From the NCBI RefSeq assembly GCF_003955715.1, contig NZ_CP034463.1, positions 248,001 to 312,000 of the forward strand: a stretch of 64,000 bases of DNA. Direction: 5' to 3'. The number at the start of each line of letters is the position of its first letter. The first letter of the stretch is position 1. This DNA is from Streptomyces aquilus (GTDB taxonomy: Bacteria > Actinomycetota > Actinomycetes > Streptomycetales > Streptomycetaceae). Below, piece by piece: positions 9,340 to 18,588 of the stretch. The notes below the pieces were generated by a model, which had not been told where the DNA came from, ran no database searches, and saw only the letters and a program-made list of their open reading frames with translations. A program made the translations under genes and the position numbers.

Positions 9340-12300
9340 TCAGGCCCCTACATGGATGTAGGGCGCCCACAGCCACGGTGTCGCGGGAATCTCCTGCTCC
9401 TCAACAAGAGTTCTGAGAGTCTGGTGCAAGGCGATCGCGGCGTCGTCGACGTGCAGATCACCGGCCGCGTCCTGCAACGCCGTGTAGAACCCGGTGGCGA
9501 CGTCGACAGCGAATTCGTCGTCGATGGGCCACAAGGTGCCGATCACGTGCGCATAGCCGGCCAGCTGCATGGCCCCGGCCAGGTGGATCGCCTCGTCCAG
9601 CAGATCGACGGCGTGGTTGGCTGAGGTGTTGCACGCCGACAGATAGGCCAGGCGTGCCGTGTGGAAGTCGACCGGAGCCAGGGCCGCGACCGTGAGCGGA
9701 TGATCCCGGTGGTCGTGCAGCAGAAGACGGCTGTTCGAGGGGTTGTCGGCGTCGCTGACACCGTGGCAGGCGAAGTGGGCGATCGTGCAGGCCGACATCT
9801 CCGCGAGGACCCGTTCCCGCGTCGGCGGGCCCTGGGCCAGGGTGCCTTGATGCGGGCCGCCGAGCGTCAGAGGGCTGGGCAGCAGCTCGGCCAGGCGCGC
9901 CGCCTCTGTGGGGATGTGCCGCAATTCTGCGCCGCGCAGCTCTTCCGGCAGGTCCGGGGTGGTGGGCATGGCGACGATCAGGGAGGACGCCGCCGTGACG
10001 TCCGGGCGGGGCCGGCGGGCGTGACCCAGTGCCCGAACGGTCGGAGTGTGGGAGGACACGACACGATCGGCCACCCTCCGCCAGCCCGAATCGGACTCGT
10101 CGTCGTAGTGTCCGGCGGCGTGCACCGGCAAGAGTCCCAGCAGGCCGCCGGTGGCCCACCACACCCGCGGCCAGGGCGCGCCGTCGGACGGTGGATGACG
10201 GAGCCCCAAGTGGTCCAGCACCGGTTCGACGACCTCGTCCCACAACCAGGCCAGCGTGTTCAGCAGGGCCTGACCGGCTTTGTGGCGCACGTCTGCCAAG
10301 CCGTGGACATCGTCCAGTCCCTGGTGGAAGGCCTCGATGTGCTCGACCAGGGCCTCCGGTGTCAGGCCGGGCAATGGCACTGCGGTGACGCCGTCGGTGG
10401 TGAGGATCAGGGCCGCGCTGTGGTGGGAGCTGACGGTGAAGCTGACGATCGGTCCGTCTGCCGCCTGGGTTCGCAGCTGCTCCATCGACGGCGGCAGACC
10501 GAAGGACTCGAAGCCCGGCAGCGCACGGATCCGCTCCAGGACCGCCGCCAGCTCGACCGCCCACTCGGCGCGGGTGCTGCCTGCCATGGCGCCGCCGGCC
10601 GGGTCGGCGGTGACGCGACGACCGTCGGACTCGGCGTCCAGCGAGGTGCGCAGCTCGGCAAGCCTGCGGGCCAGTTCGGGGTATTCGGCCTGGAGGTCGG
10701 TGACGTCGCTGCGCAGGCCCATGGCCCGGCTCAGCAGTACTCCACGCCCGGCCTCCAACAGTGACAGAGCCCGCTCGGCTCGCTGGCTCTCGGGCTTGGA
10801 GGTGTCGAGCAACGCCAACGCTGCCGCATCGGACGACAGGCCGCTGAAACGCCTGAGCGCGAACTGGCGGTCGTCACGGAGCAGTCGCTCCGAAGCGATC
10901 TCGGGCAGCAGACGTACGGCCCGTTCGAAGAGCTCGGCGGCCCGGCCGGGGTCGTTGACCCCGAGCAGCGTCCCCGCCTGCAGCGCGGCGTGGATGCGGT
11001 CGGTCGGAGGCGCTGAGGGCAACGAGGCCGCCTGCTCGAGGAGGTCAGCGGCCTGCGCTGTGGCCGCGAGGTCGGCGCCGCGCTCGGCCCGGATCCGCAG
11101 GCCGTTACCAAGCAAGGTCAGCATGAGGGCACGACTGGCGTGATCGTCGGCGGTGGTCTCCACGGCCAGCGCCACCACACGGATGGCCTCGTCCAGATCG
11201 GCCGCCTCACCGGTTCGCTCGAACCGGGCCTGCAACGCGGTACTGAGGTTGGTCAGCATCAAGGCACGGTCGGCGTGGTCCTCTGCGGTGGCAGCAACGC
11301 CGAGCGCGGCCACCTTCACGGATTCGTCCAGGTCGGCCGACGCGCCGGTGTGTCCGGACCGGGTCCGCAGGGTGACGCCGAGGTTGGACAGGATCCTGGC
11401 GCGTTCCGGACGGTCGTCGGGGCTGCTCTCCACAGCCAGGCTCCCCAGGCGCACGGCTTCGTCGAGGTCTGCGGGATTGCCGGTGCGCTGGAACCGTGAC
11501 GTCAAAACGATGCTGAGGTTGGACATCCGGGTGGCGCGGTCGGGGTGGTCCTCGGCGAGGGTCGCCAGGACGAGCGTGCCCACGCGTACGGCTTCGTCGA
11601 GGTCCGTCAGGCTGCCGGTGAGCTCGAACCGGGTGGTCAGGGCAGCGCCGAGATTGTTCAGCCACTTGATGCGGTCCGGATCGCCCTCTGGGGCCGCGGC
11701 CGCGGCCAGGCCGGCCATCTGCACGGCCCTGTCCAGGTCGGGCAGTGCGCCAGTTCGTATGGCGCGCGTCCGGAGCGCGTTGCTGACGTTCGCCATGGTG
11801 AGGGCCCGCCCCGGGTAGTCCTCGGGAAGGCTTGCCAGGACCAGGGTGCCCACGCGTACGGCTTCGTCGAGGTCCGTGATCGCCCCGGTGCGCTCGAACC
11901 GGGTGTGCAGCGCGGCGCAGAGGTTGGACAGCCATTTGGCGCGGTCGGGATGGTCGTCGGCGGTGGCTTCCACGGCCTGGGTCATCATGCGCACGGCCTC
12001 GTTCAAGTCCGTCAGTGCATCGATACGCATGGACCTGGCGAGCAGTGCGGCGCCGAGGTCGTTGAGGATGCTCCCCCGGTGAGGATGGCCGTCGGCAGCG
12101 AACTCCAGGGCCTGGGTCGCCACCTCCACGGCTCGGTAGAGGTCCGGCAGCGCGTCGGTGCGCTGGAACCGCGTCCGTAGGGCGCTGGCGAGATTGGTCA
12201 GGATGAAGGCCCGGTTGGGGTGGTCCAGGGGCGTGGCCTCGACTGCCTGGGCCGCCACCTCCACGGCTTGGTCCAGGTCGGCCAGGACGTCTGTCCGGTC

Positions 12301-13728
12301 GAAACGGGCTCGCAGCGCTTCCGCGAGGTTGGACAGCATGGTGACGCGATCGGGGCTGTCGTCGCCGGCGGCTTCGGCGGCCAGGGTCTGCAGGCGGACG
12401 GACTCTGCCAGGTCGGCCTGTGATCCGGTGCGTTCGGATCGGGCCTTCAACGCGCCCGCGAGGCTGACCAGCCTGGCGGGGCGGCCGGGATGGTCTTCGG
12501 GGGTGCGTTCCATGGCCTGGGTCGCCAGGTCCACGGCCTTGTCCAAGTCGTCCAGCGCACCGGTGCGGGCGTACCGGGTCCGTAGGGCGTTGCCCAGGCT
12601 GGACAGCCACGTGGCGCGCCCGGGGTCGCTCTCGGCAGTGGTCTCCACAGCCAGGGTGCCCACCCGTACGGCCTCGTCCAAATCGCTGAGCGCGCCGGTG
12701 CGTTCGAACCGGGCCAGCAGCGAATTCGAGAGATTCGACAGCATCACGCCGCGGCCGGGGTGGTGGCCGGGGCTGTTTTCAACGGCCAGGGTCCCTACCC
12801 GGATGGCTTCGTTGAGATGTGTCAGCGCACCGGTGCGCTCGAACTGCCGGTGCAGCGCGCCGCCGAGGTTGGTCAGCATGATGGTGCGGCCGGGGTGACT
12901 CTCGGCAGCGGTGTTCAGTGCCAGAGTGCCCAGCCGTACGGCCTCGTTCAAGTCGGCCGGATCGCCGCTCTGCCCGAACCGTGCCAGCAGCGCGATGCTG
13001 TGGTTGGCCAACATGGTCGGGCGATCGGAATAGTTCTCCGGCGCTGTCTTCAGGGCCAACGCCCCCAGGCGGACGGCCTCGTTCAGATCGGCCGGCACGC
13101 CTGTGTGATCGAAGCGGGTCCGTAACGCCTCGGCGAGGATGGAGAACAGCTTGGCGGCCTCGAAGTAGTTCTCAGGGATGATGTCCAGCGCCAAGGTGCC
13201 CGTGCGGATGGCCTCATTCACGTCTTCGAGCACACCTGTGCGCTGGAAGCGCATCAGCAAGGTCGTACAGCAGGCGGCGAGCACGGCCGGACGGTTCGGG
13301 TGATCCTCGGCTGTGGCCTCGATGATGCGCTGCCACCGCTGGACAGCCTGGGTCACCAGCTCGGGATCCGACGAGAACTGCGCCCGCTGGCTGAGCTCCA
13401 TCGTGCTTGCCGCGGCACGCTGGACGAGGTGGGGGATCACTTCCTCCGGCAAGTCATGCATCCCGGCCAGAAGGCATGGATCGAACAAGGAAAGGGCCTG
13501 TTCCAGCGCATGCTGATCCGCACCGGAGGGCAGTGCGCCGTACCGGTACCAGTGCAGCCAGCCGAGCGTATGGCAGCACTCGATGTCGCCCGGTCCACCT
13601 CCGGCCTGTCGTAACTGTTCGGCAAGAGCGCCGACACCGGGACCCAGCGCCAGTGTGTAGTCGCGTGTTTGCCGGATCTTGGCCAGAAGCTCCGTGACCT
13701 GCGTCAACACCTCAGTCCTGCGATCCAT
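9340..13728 (-). CDS. TPR-repeat CHAT-domain protease (caspase-like)
   Basis: Encodes about 1,462 residues from ATG 13728, which follows GGGGGAACGC; an upstream in-frame ATG has no ribosome site. After a short helical region, seventeen consecutive 45-residue TPR-like units fill roughly residues 123-887, each with a core like DLDEAVRVGTLAV ... NLGNALRTRFERTGAL. A helical linker follows, then the C-terminal CHAT domain (a caspase-fold Cys protease). The likely catalytic dyad is visible: His1322 in HFACHG and Cys1366 in LSACNTS, followed by AGYAHVIGTLWPIDD. Repeats of this kind usually sense a partner and gate the protease. It is divergent from two coupled genes for a zinc-ribbon-like and a membrane protein. 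Confidence 0.9.
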   Translation of the reverse strand: MDRRTEVLTQVTELLAKIRQTRDYTLALGPGVGALAEQLRQAGGGPGDIECCHTLGWLHWYRYGALPSGADQHALEQALSLFDPCLLAGMHDLPEEVIPHLVQRAAASTMELSQRAQFSSDPELVTQAVQRWQRIIEATAEDHPNRPAVLAACCTTLLMRFQRTGVLEDVNEAIRTGTLALDIIPENYFEAAKLFSILAEALRTRFDHTGVPADLNEAVRLGALALKTAPENYSDRPTMLANHSIALLARFGQSGDPADLNEAVRLGTLALNTAAESHPGRTIMLTNLGGALHRQFERTGALTHLNEAIRVGTLAVENSPGHHPGRGVMLSNLSNSLLARFERTGALSDLDEAVRVGTLAVETTAESDPGRATWLSSLGNALRTRYARTGALDDLDKAVDLATQAMERTPEDHPGRPARLVSLAGALKARSERTGSQADLAESVRLQTLAAEAAGDDSPDRVTMLSNLAEALRARFDRTDVLADLDQAVEVAAQAVEATPLDHPNRAFILTNLASALRTRFQRTDALPDLYRAVEVATQALEFAADGHPHRGSILNDLGAALLARSMRIDALTDLNEAVRMMTQAVEATADDHPDRAKWLSNLCAALHTRFERTGAITDLDEAVRVGTLVLASLPEDYPGRALTMANVSNALRTRAIRTGALPDLDRAVQMAGLAAAAAPEGDPDRIKWLNNLGAALTTRFELTGSLTDLDEAVRVGTLVLATLAEDHPDRATRMSNLSIVLTSRFQRTGNPADLDEAVRLGSLAVESSPDDRPERARILSNLGVTLRTRSGHTGASADLDESVKVAALGVAATAEDHADRALMLTNLSTALQARFERTGEAADLDEAIRVVALAVETTADDHASRALMLTLLGNGLRIRAERGADLAATAQAADLLEQAASLPSAPPTDRIHAALQAGTLLGVNDPGRAAELFERAVRLLPEIASERLLRDDRQFALRRFSGLSSDAAALALLDTSKPESQRAERALSLLEAGRGVLLSRAMGLRSDVTDLQAEYPELARRLAELRTSLDAESDGRRVTADPAGGAMAGSTRAEWAVELAAVLERIRALPGFESFGLPPSMEQLRTQAADGPIVSFTVSSHHSAALILTTDGVTAVPLPGLTPEALVEHIEAFHQGLDDVHGLADVRHKAGQALLNTLAWLWDEVVEPVLDHLGLRHPPSDGAPWPRVWWATGGLLGLLPVHAAGHYDDESDSGWRRVADRVVSSHTPTVRALGHARRPRPDVTAASSLIVAMPTTPDLPEELRGAELRHIPTEAARLAELLPSPLTLGGPHQGTLAQGPPTRERVLAEMSACTIAHFACHGVSDADNPSNSRLLLHDHRDHPLTVAALAPVDFHTARLAYLSACNTSANHAVDLLDEAIHLAGAMQLAGYAHVIGTLWPIDDEFAVDVATGFYTALQDAAGDLHVDDAAIALHQTLRTLVEEQEIPATPWLWAPYIHVGA
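11068..13362 (-). repeat. Seventeen 135-bp (45-residue) coding repeats
   Basis: Within the CHAT protein gene, seventeen units of exactly 45 codons run head to tail without indels. Conserved positions are D-L-x-E-A-V, a central PxxxPxR, the asparagine-leucine pair before ALRxRF, and a final RTG. The units are diverged in sequence (visibly different at DNA level) but perfectly conserved in length, which argues for selection on a regular superhelix rather than recent expansion. Boundaries are approximate. Confidence 0.8.
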
Positions 13729-13896
13729 GCGTTCCCCCACCCCGGTCCCTGCCATGTGTCGGACGCCACCGTATAGGCACCCACTGTGATCGACAGGGCA
13801 CTTAGCGGAATCATGGAACCTTCTCAAAAGCCACATGGCTTCGGCCTATGCTGGCCCGGACCGGCCGCGCTCAGCGGCCGACGCTGGGGGGATCGC
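13729..13896. promoter_or_regulatory. Divergent promoter region of the CHAT locus
   Basis: A 168-bp gap separates the start of the CHAT protease gene (reverse) from the start of the zinc-ribbon-like gene (forward). Candidate -10 hexamers are TATACG on the reverse strand and TATGCT on the forward strand. A GC-rich inverted repeat (CGGCCGCGCTCAGCGGCCG) lies near 13862. No regulator gene is adjacent, so control could be constitutive or by a distant factor. Confidence 0.35.
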
Positions 13897-14301
13897 GTGA
13901 ACCAGGCCACGGGTCGGTCCGCCGACCAGGTCGCCCGAGGGCTCGCCTATGTCTGCGAACATCGCCTGTATATCGAACGGACCATCGCCGAGAGCTCGGC
14001 CGACCAACGCGCGGCGCTGGCCAGGCTGACCGATCCGACCGCCGCTACGGATGTCGCCGCCGACCTGGAGAAGATCCATCGCGCTCTGCGTACCGCCCGC
14101 GACGCCTTGGGCGTATACGGCCAGGCCAGTACGCGCGGCCTGGTTCACCCCGCCGGGGTCGAGCAGGAACTCTTCGAGCCCGTGCTGCGCTGCCCCCGTC
14201 GCCAGTACCCCTGCACGCGCTTCGCCCAGCCCGGTCCGGGAACCGCTTCCAGGTGTGAACTGACCGGTATGGAGCTGGAACGGGGCGAGTTGCAGGAGTG
14301 A
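13897..14301 (+). CDS. Small helical protein with C-terminal zinc-ribbon-like Cys
   Basis: Encodes about 134 residues. GTG 13897 is chosen because GGGGGGATC lies just upstream. Residues 1-90 are predicted helical (ADQVARGLAYVCEHRLYIER, LEKIHRALRTARDALGVYGQ). The C-terminal 40 residues carry Cys at LRCPRR, YPCTRF and SRCELTG, a loose Cys spacing compatible with a metal-binding knuckle. The stop overlaps the next start (GTGA), implying translational coupling with the membrane protein. The family was not recognised. Location opposite a CHAT protease suggests it is an adaptor, sensor or cleavage substrate; this is inference. Confidence 0.6.
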   Translation: MNQATGRSADQVARGLAYVCEHRLYIERTIAESSADQRAALARLTDPTAATDVAADLEKIHRALRTARDALGVYGQASTRGLVHPAGVEQELFEPVLRCPRRQYPCTRFAQPGPGTASRCELTGMELERGELQE

Positions 14302-15233
14302 GTGGTTTTCTGGGCCAGCTGGGCCAGAAACTGGCGGAGCGCTGGCTGACCCTGTTGGTCCTTCCCGGTGCGCTGTATCTAGCCTCCGCCGCTTGTGCGC
14401 GCGCCCTGGGCCAGACCCATCCGATCGCCGTCAACCGCCTCAGCGGCCATGTCACCGCCTGGTCCCATTCGCGGACCGCGGCGACCACCGCGGGTCAAGT
14501 GCTGGTGTTGGCAGGGGTCTTGGCGGGTGCGGCGGCCGCCGGGCTGGCCGCTCAAGCTCTCGGCTCCGCCATTGAGCGCGGAGTGCTGGCCGCGGACTGG
14601 CGCCAATGGCCCTTCCCGGTACGCGATATCGCCGCCCGACGCACCGCCTCGCGCCGGGCGCGATGGGATGCCCTGCACGAGGAGTACAGCGCCCTGTACC
14701 GGGCTGCCGGGCCGACCGGCACCACGGTCACCGACGAGGACCGAGACCGCCGGCTGGCCACCTGGCACAGGAAGACCCGTATCGCCGCCGAGCGCCCGGA
14801 ACGGCCGACCTGGAGCGGCGATCGCATCAACACCGCTGCCGTACGCCTGAAACGGGACCGGCACCTGGACATGGGTACGCTGTGGCCGCACCTGTGGCTC
14901 ACCATGCCGGAGACGACCCGCACCCAGATCACGGACGCCCGCCAGGACCTGACCCGGGCCACCACGCTCGGCGGCTGGACAGTCCTGTACGCCGCACTGA
15001 CCTGGTGGTGGTGGCCGGCAGCGGTCCTGGCCGGGGTACTCACCGCCGTCGCACGGCACAGAATCCGCGCCGCAACCGACACCTACGCCACCTTGTTGGA
15101 GGCCGCAGCCAGACTCCACACCGGCGAGCTCGCGGCCGCCCTCGGTGTCAGCGACGCCGACAGCACGGCCGAGAGCGGTGACGTGGTCATGAGCCTGCTG
15201 AGACCCCTGCCGCCGCCCCTGGCCGGGGACTGA
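14298..15233 (+). CDS. Membrane protein coupled to CHAT locus
   Basis: Encodes 311 residues; its GTG start overlaps the preceding TGA. Hydrophobic segments lie near residues 14-36 (ERWLTLLVLPGALYLASAA), 63-92 (VLVLAGVLAGAAAAGLAAQA) and 226-252 (GGWTVLYAALTWWWWPAAVL). Between the second and third is a charged cytoplasmic domain of about 130 residues with RWDALHEEYSALYR and LKRDRHLDMGTLW. No enzyme motif is visible and the family is unknown. Its coupling with the zinc-ribbon-like gene and divergence from a caspase-like protease fit a membrane-located partner or target of the CHAT protein. Confidence 0.65.
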   Translation: MSGFLGQLGQKLAERWLTLLVLPGALYLASAACARALGQTHPIAVNRLSGHVTAWSHSRTAATTAGQVLVLAGVLAGAAAAGLAAQALGSAIERGVLAADWRQWPFPVRDIAARRTASRRARWDALHEEYSALYRAAGPTGTTVTDEDRDRRLATWHRKTRIAAERPERPTWSGDRINTAAVRLKRDRHLDMGTLWPHLWLTMPETTRTQITDARQDLTRATTLGGWTVLYAALTWWWWPAAVLAGVLTAVARHRIRAATDTYATLLEAAARLHTGELAAALGVSDADSTAESGDVVMSLLRPLPPPLAGD

Positions 15234-15486
15234 CGGAGACAGGGTCTTCCACCCGCAGCAGGGCCCCGGCGATGACGGCCTGCCCTGCATCGAGATCGCG
15301 GCCACCCCCGTCTTCGCCTGCCTCGACACCCACCTTCAGGCCGCACGCATCTCCGCGAGACCTCGCCCCGACCTCCAACATCCGCTCCGCCGGGCGGGAC
15401 TCACCACCAACCCGACCGAATCGCTCGCTGGTCCTGCCCGGCCGCTCCACCCTCAGCCGCCGACGGCACGCCCCTCCCCCTCGGCC

Positions 15487-15687
15487 CTAGGGGACATACC
15501 CGTCCCCACCCAGCCGCTGCAGCGGCTGGGTACGTTCAGGCAGGATCTCGGGGGTGACAGCGGTGAAGTCCACCGTTGGCGCCGGCGCCTTGGTCAGCCG
15601 GGCCGCAGCCCATTCATCCACAACCTGCGGGGTGGCCAGGACAGCGTGCAGGATCTGCTCGACTTCCTGCCGCACCGCTTCCGTCAC
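15487..15687 (-). CDS. Small hypothetical protein
   Basis: Encodes about 66 residues from GTG 15687, with AGGAGG ten bases upstream. The protein begins TEAVRQEVEQILHAVLATPQ, an amphipathic helix, and ends GGDGYVP. It is cytoplasmic and has no recognised domain. The last codons contain a perfect 22-bp palindrome (15509-15530), which may act as a terminator stem for this or the neighbouring unit. It could also be the tail of an older, longer gene. Confidence 0.35.
   Translation of the reverse strand: MTEAVRQEVEQILHAVLATPQVVDEWAAARLTKAPAPTVDFTAVTPEILPERTQPLQRLGGDGYVP
15509..15530. repeat. Perfect 22-bp palindrome
   Basis: Two 11-base arms, CCCAGCCGCTG and CAGCGGCTGGG, meet with no spacer. It lies within the last codons of the small reverse-strand gene. 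It could be a transcription terminator stem or a dimeric protein site. Confidence 0.5.
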
Positions 15688-15833
15688 CCGTCGATGACCT
15701 CCTCGACATCCATACCCCTCACCCGCCGCCCAGAGGGGCATCCCGGTGCCGGGCCGGGCCGGCTGACACGACGCTGCCCGGCCGTGTTCGTGCGTGGCCA
15801 GCTCCATGGGGCGACGCTGCCGCTGAGCGGCGC

Positions 15834-16388
15834 TCAGCGCACGGGGCGGTAGGTCGCGATGATCACACCGCTGCTGGTGGGTTCGGCGCTCACCAGTTCC
15901 AGCTTCTTCAGCGCGGCGTCGTCCGTGAACAGCTTCTTACGGCCCTCGCTGGCCACCACCGGGTGGATCAACAGCACCAGTTCGTCCAGCAGATCCAGCT
16001 CCAGCAGCGAACGAACCAGCGTCGGGCTGCCCGCGACGGTGATGTCCTTGCCCTCGCCCGCCTTCAGCTTCTCAACCGCGGCCACCAGATCGCCGTCGAT
16101 GAGCGTGCTGTTGGCCCAGTCGTCGACGCTCTCCAGCGTCGACGAGACGACGTACTTGGGTGAATCGTTGATCCACTTGGCGAAACCGGCGTCCTCCCCG
16201 CTGGTCACCGTCGGCCAGTATCCAGCCCACTCGGTGAAGGTCACCCGGCCCATCAAAATCGTGTCCGCCGTCTCCAGCGCCTTCCCCAGCGCGGCGCCCA
16301 TCTCCTCGTCGAAGGCGAACTGCCATTCGTTCGGCGACTGGACGACACCGTCGAGCGAGATGAACGGACTCGAAACGACCTTGCGCAT
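15834..16388 (-). CDS. Dihydrofolate reductase-like (RibD C-terminal) protein
   Basis: Encodes 184 residues from ATG 16388, with GGAGGAATC just upstream. The start MRKVVSSPFISLDGVVQSPN, the segment TILMGRVTFTEWAGYWP near residue 43, and ITVAGSPTLVRSLLELDLLD near residue 115 are the signatures of the RibD C-terminal/YyaP reductase group, which use NADPH. Members are cytosolic and the physiological substrate is usually unknown. It lies beside a reverse-strand AraC regulator, 97 bases away, but not obviously in one operon with it. Confidence 0.9.
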   Translation of the reverse strand: MRKVVSSPFISLDGVVQSPNEWQFAFDEEMGAALGKALETADTILMGRVTFTEWAGYWPTVTSGEDAGFAKWINDSPKYVVSSTLESVDDWANSTLIDGDLVAAVEKLKAGEGKDITVAGSPTLVRSLLELDLLDELVLLIHPVVASEGRKKLFTDDAALKKLELVSAEPTSSGVIIATYRPVR

Positions 16389-16485
16389 GATTCCTCCGTG
16401 ATGATTTCCGGGACGGCAGACCCGGTTACGGCCGGGACGGCCCTGCGACCAGGGACCTCCGGCCCCGTTGGCTATGCCGGGAAAC

Positions 16486-17205
16486 CTACGCGGGCATCGA
16501 GGACGAGGGCTTGTACAGAAGCGACAGGGGCTCAGCCCCGCCCGGTCGGCACAGCTGAGTGGCGGTCCGGCCGATGTACCGGGTCAAGGACCGCGCCAGA
16601 TGCGGCTGGTCGAAGTAGCCCAGCCGGTGCACGACGTCCTGGGCCGGCGCGCCCTCCTGGATCAGTACCGCCGCCTCACGGGCGCGGTGGATCTGCCGGA
16701 TGGCGCCCCGGGTGAGGCCCGTCGCCGCGACAAAGCGGCGCTGGAGGGTGCGCTCGGAGACATCGGGGGCAGCCCCGCCGAGCACGGCGGGCACGATCGG
16801 ATCGCAGTCCACGATGCCTTCCCGGACCATGCGCCGTACGAAAGCCTCCGCGTTGTCGTAATCGGGCGGGTGCCAGGCAGAGCCCTTCAGCCAGACCGAG
16901 CGCCGCGTCACATCGGGTATCTCCGCGCTACTGCCCACGAGCCGGCTGATCGGCAGGTGCGGCATCGAGGCACCCAGGGCAAAGCTGATACCGAAGAACG
17001 TGGCGTCCTTGGGGACATCAGCCAGACATGCGCTGGGTTCCGGGCCCAAGACGGCCGCCTGGACCTGACCGTCGTGCTCCCAGAAGACGAGCTCCCAGTG
17101 CGATGCCGCGATCGACATCATCCGGCCCTCTCCGTCACTACGGCTGCGCCACACCCGCTCGATGTACGGCAGCTCCGACGGCCTGCTCTCGATCACCAGA
17201 TCCAA
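16486..17205 (-). CDS. AraC-family transcriptional regulator
   Basis: Encodes about 239 residues if the TTG at 17205 is used; AAGGGGGG lies 6-7 bases upstream of it, whereas the ATG at 17256 has no clear ribosome site. The N-terminal domain (LDLVIESRPSELPYIERVWR) matches the ligand-binding half common in actinobacterial AraC proteins. The C-terminal third has the double helix-turn-helix: SERTLQRRFVAATGL near residue 160 and QDVVHRLGYFDQPHLARSLT near residue 205. It activates or represses an unknown target; the adjacent RibD-like reductase is a candidate. Confidence 0.85.
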   Translation of the reverse strand: MDLVIESRPSELPYIERVWRSRSDGEGRMMSIAASHWELVFWEHDGQVQAAVLGPEPSACLADVPKDATFFGISFALGASMPHLPISRLVGSSAEIPDVTRRSVWLKGSAWHPPDYDNAEAFVRRMVREGIVDCDPIVPAVLGGAAPDVSERTLQRRFVAATGLTRGAIRQIHRAREAAVLIQEGAPAQDVVHRLGYFDQPHLARSLTRYIGRTATQLCRPGGAEPLSLLYKPSSSMPA

Positions 17206-17429
17206 CGTGATCCCCCCTTCACCGCTGCCTGAGCCGCCAGTGTGCCACGCCGTCATGACAGCCAGGGCGCCTGCGAGATGGGCGGGAGGAACCGGCGCAG
17301 ATCGGTCTGGCTGAACGCAGGGTGACGCCGCCTCGCTCGCGGCCGGCTTGCTCACCGCATCCGCCGACTTCGACGCCCGCCCTCCCACTGAAGGAGGTGC
17401 CGACTGCCGGCCCGGCCCTCGTGTCCGCG

Positions 17430-18270
17430 TCAGCCGCGTTGCCGACGGGCGCGCAGCGTGGCCCAGTGGCGCAGGCGTTCGCTGATCTGGGCTTCGTAGC
17501 CGTTTCGGGTGGGCTCGTAGTACGTCTTGGGGTTCATGTCGTCGGGGAAGTAGTCCTCACCTGAGAAGCCGTCAGCCGTGTTCGGGCCGCACTGGTAGTC
17601 CTTGCCGTAGCTAAGGTCCTTCATCAACCGGGTCGGGGCGTTGAGGATGTGGGCAGGTGGCATGAGCGAGCCGGTGTGCCGGGCCGATCGGTGCGCCGCG
17701 TTGAAGCCGCGGTAGACGGCGATGGACTTGGGGGCGGTGGCGAGGTACACGACGGCCTGGGCGATCGCCAACTCGCCTACGGGGGAGCCGAGTCGCTCGT
17801 ACACATCCCAGGCGGCCAGGGTCTGCCGGACGGCGTGCGGGTCGGCCATGGCGACGTCCTCGTTCGCGAAGCGGACCAGACGGCGGGCGACGAACAGCGG
17901 ATCTTCGCCGCCGTCGAGCATGCGGGCGAGCCAGTACAGGGCCGCGACCGGATCCGAGCCGCGCATCGACTTGAGCAGCGCGGAGATGAGGTTGTAGGGG
18001 CCCTCCTGCCCTTTGTCGTACAGAGGGGCGCGCTGCTGGATGCGGTGGGCGAGCGCGGTGGTGTCCAGGGTTGTCCCGGTGTCGGGGAGGGCCTGGAGCT
18101 GTTCGGCCATGTTGAGGACGAGGACCTGGGTGCGGGAGAGGAGGGCGCCGTTGAGTTCGAAGCTCGGGTTCTCCGCGGTGGCGCCGATCAGGGTGACGGT
18201 GCCGTCCTCGGCGTAGGGGAGGAAGCTGTGCTGCTGGCGCGGTCGGTGGGAAGCGTTGTGCTCTTCGTTC
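17430..18270 (-). pseudogene. rarA: Truncated RarA/MgsA AAA-ATPase gene
   Basis: The frame contains the middle and C-terminal parts of replication-associated recombination protein A: QQHSFLPYAEDGTVTLIGAT then ENPSFELNGALLSR (sensor 1 region), then YNLISALLKSMRGSDPVAAL, RRLVRFANEDVAMADP and LAIAQAVVYLATAPKSIAVY. The N-terminal third with the Walker A GPPGTGKT loop is gone, the Walker B/DExH segment is eroded (NEEH), and about 70 residues between the ATPase core and the lid helices are missing. There is no start codon with a ribosome site. It is a dead partial copy; an intact rarA would be expected elsewhere. Confidence 0.85.
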
Positions 18271-18588
18271 CAGCGACAGTTCGGCCTGGCCGTGTTGCCG
18301 CGGTGCCCGATGACCAGGCCGCTGCCGCGGTAGCGCCGTCGGCGATCACGATTGTCCCGCTGTGACGGCAGCGTTCGCGCCGGACAGCTCCCATGCCTTG
18401 CAGTCGTCGCATTGCCGAGCAGGGGCAGCCAGGGCTGCGCAGCCATCAGCCGGTTCGTTTACGCCTTCCTGCCCCTGGTCCAGTCCCCCTCCCCTGCCGC
18501 AGGCGCGAATCAAGGTGTTTTCCATTCAGGAAATTGACACGCACATGACGTAGGATGCGCCTCCGGCGATCTACACAGAAGAGGAATT

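Noticed and set aside
13729..13836. 36-residue N-terminal extension of the CHAT protein
   Set aside because: The open frame continues, but only the ATG at 13728 has a ribosome site and the extra residues are not repeat-like.
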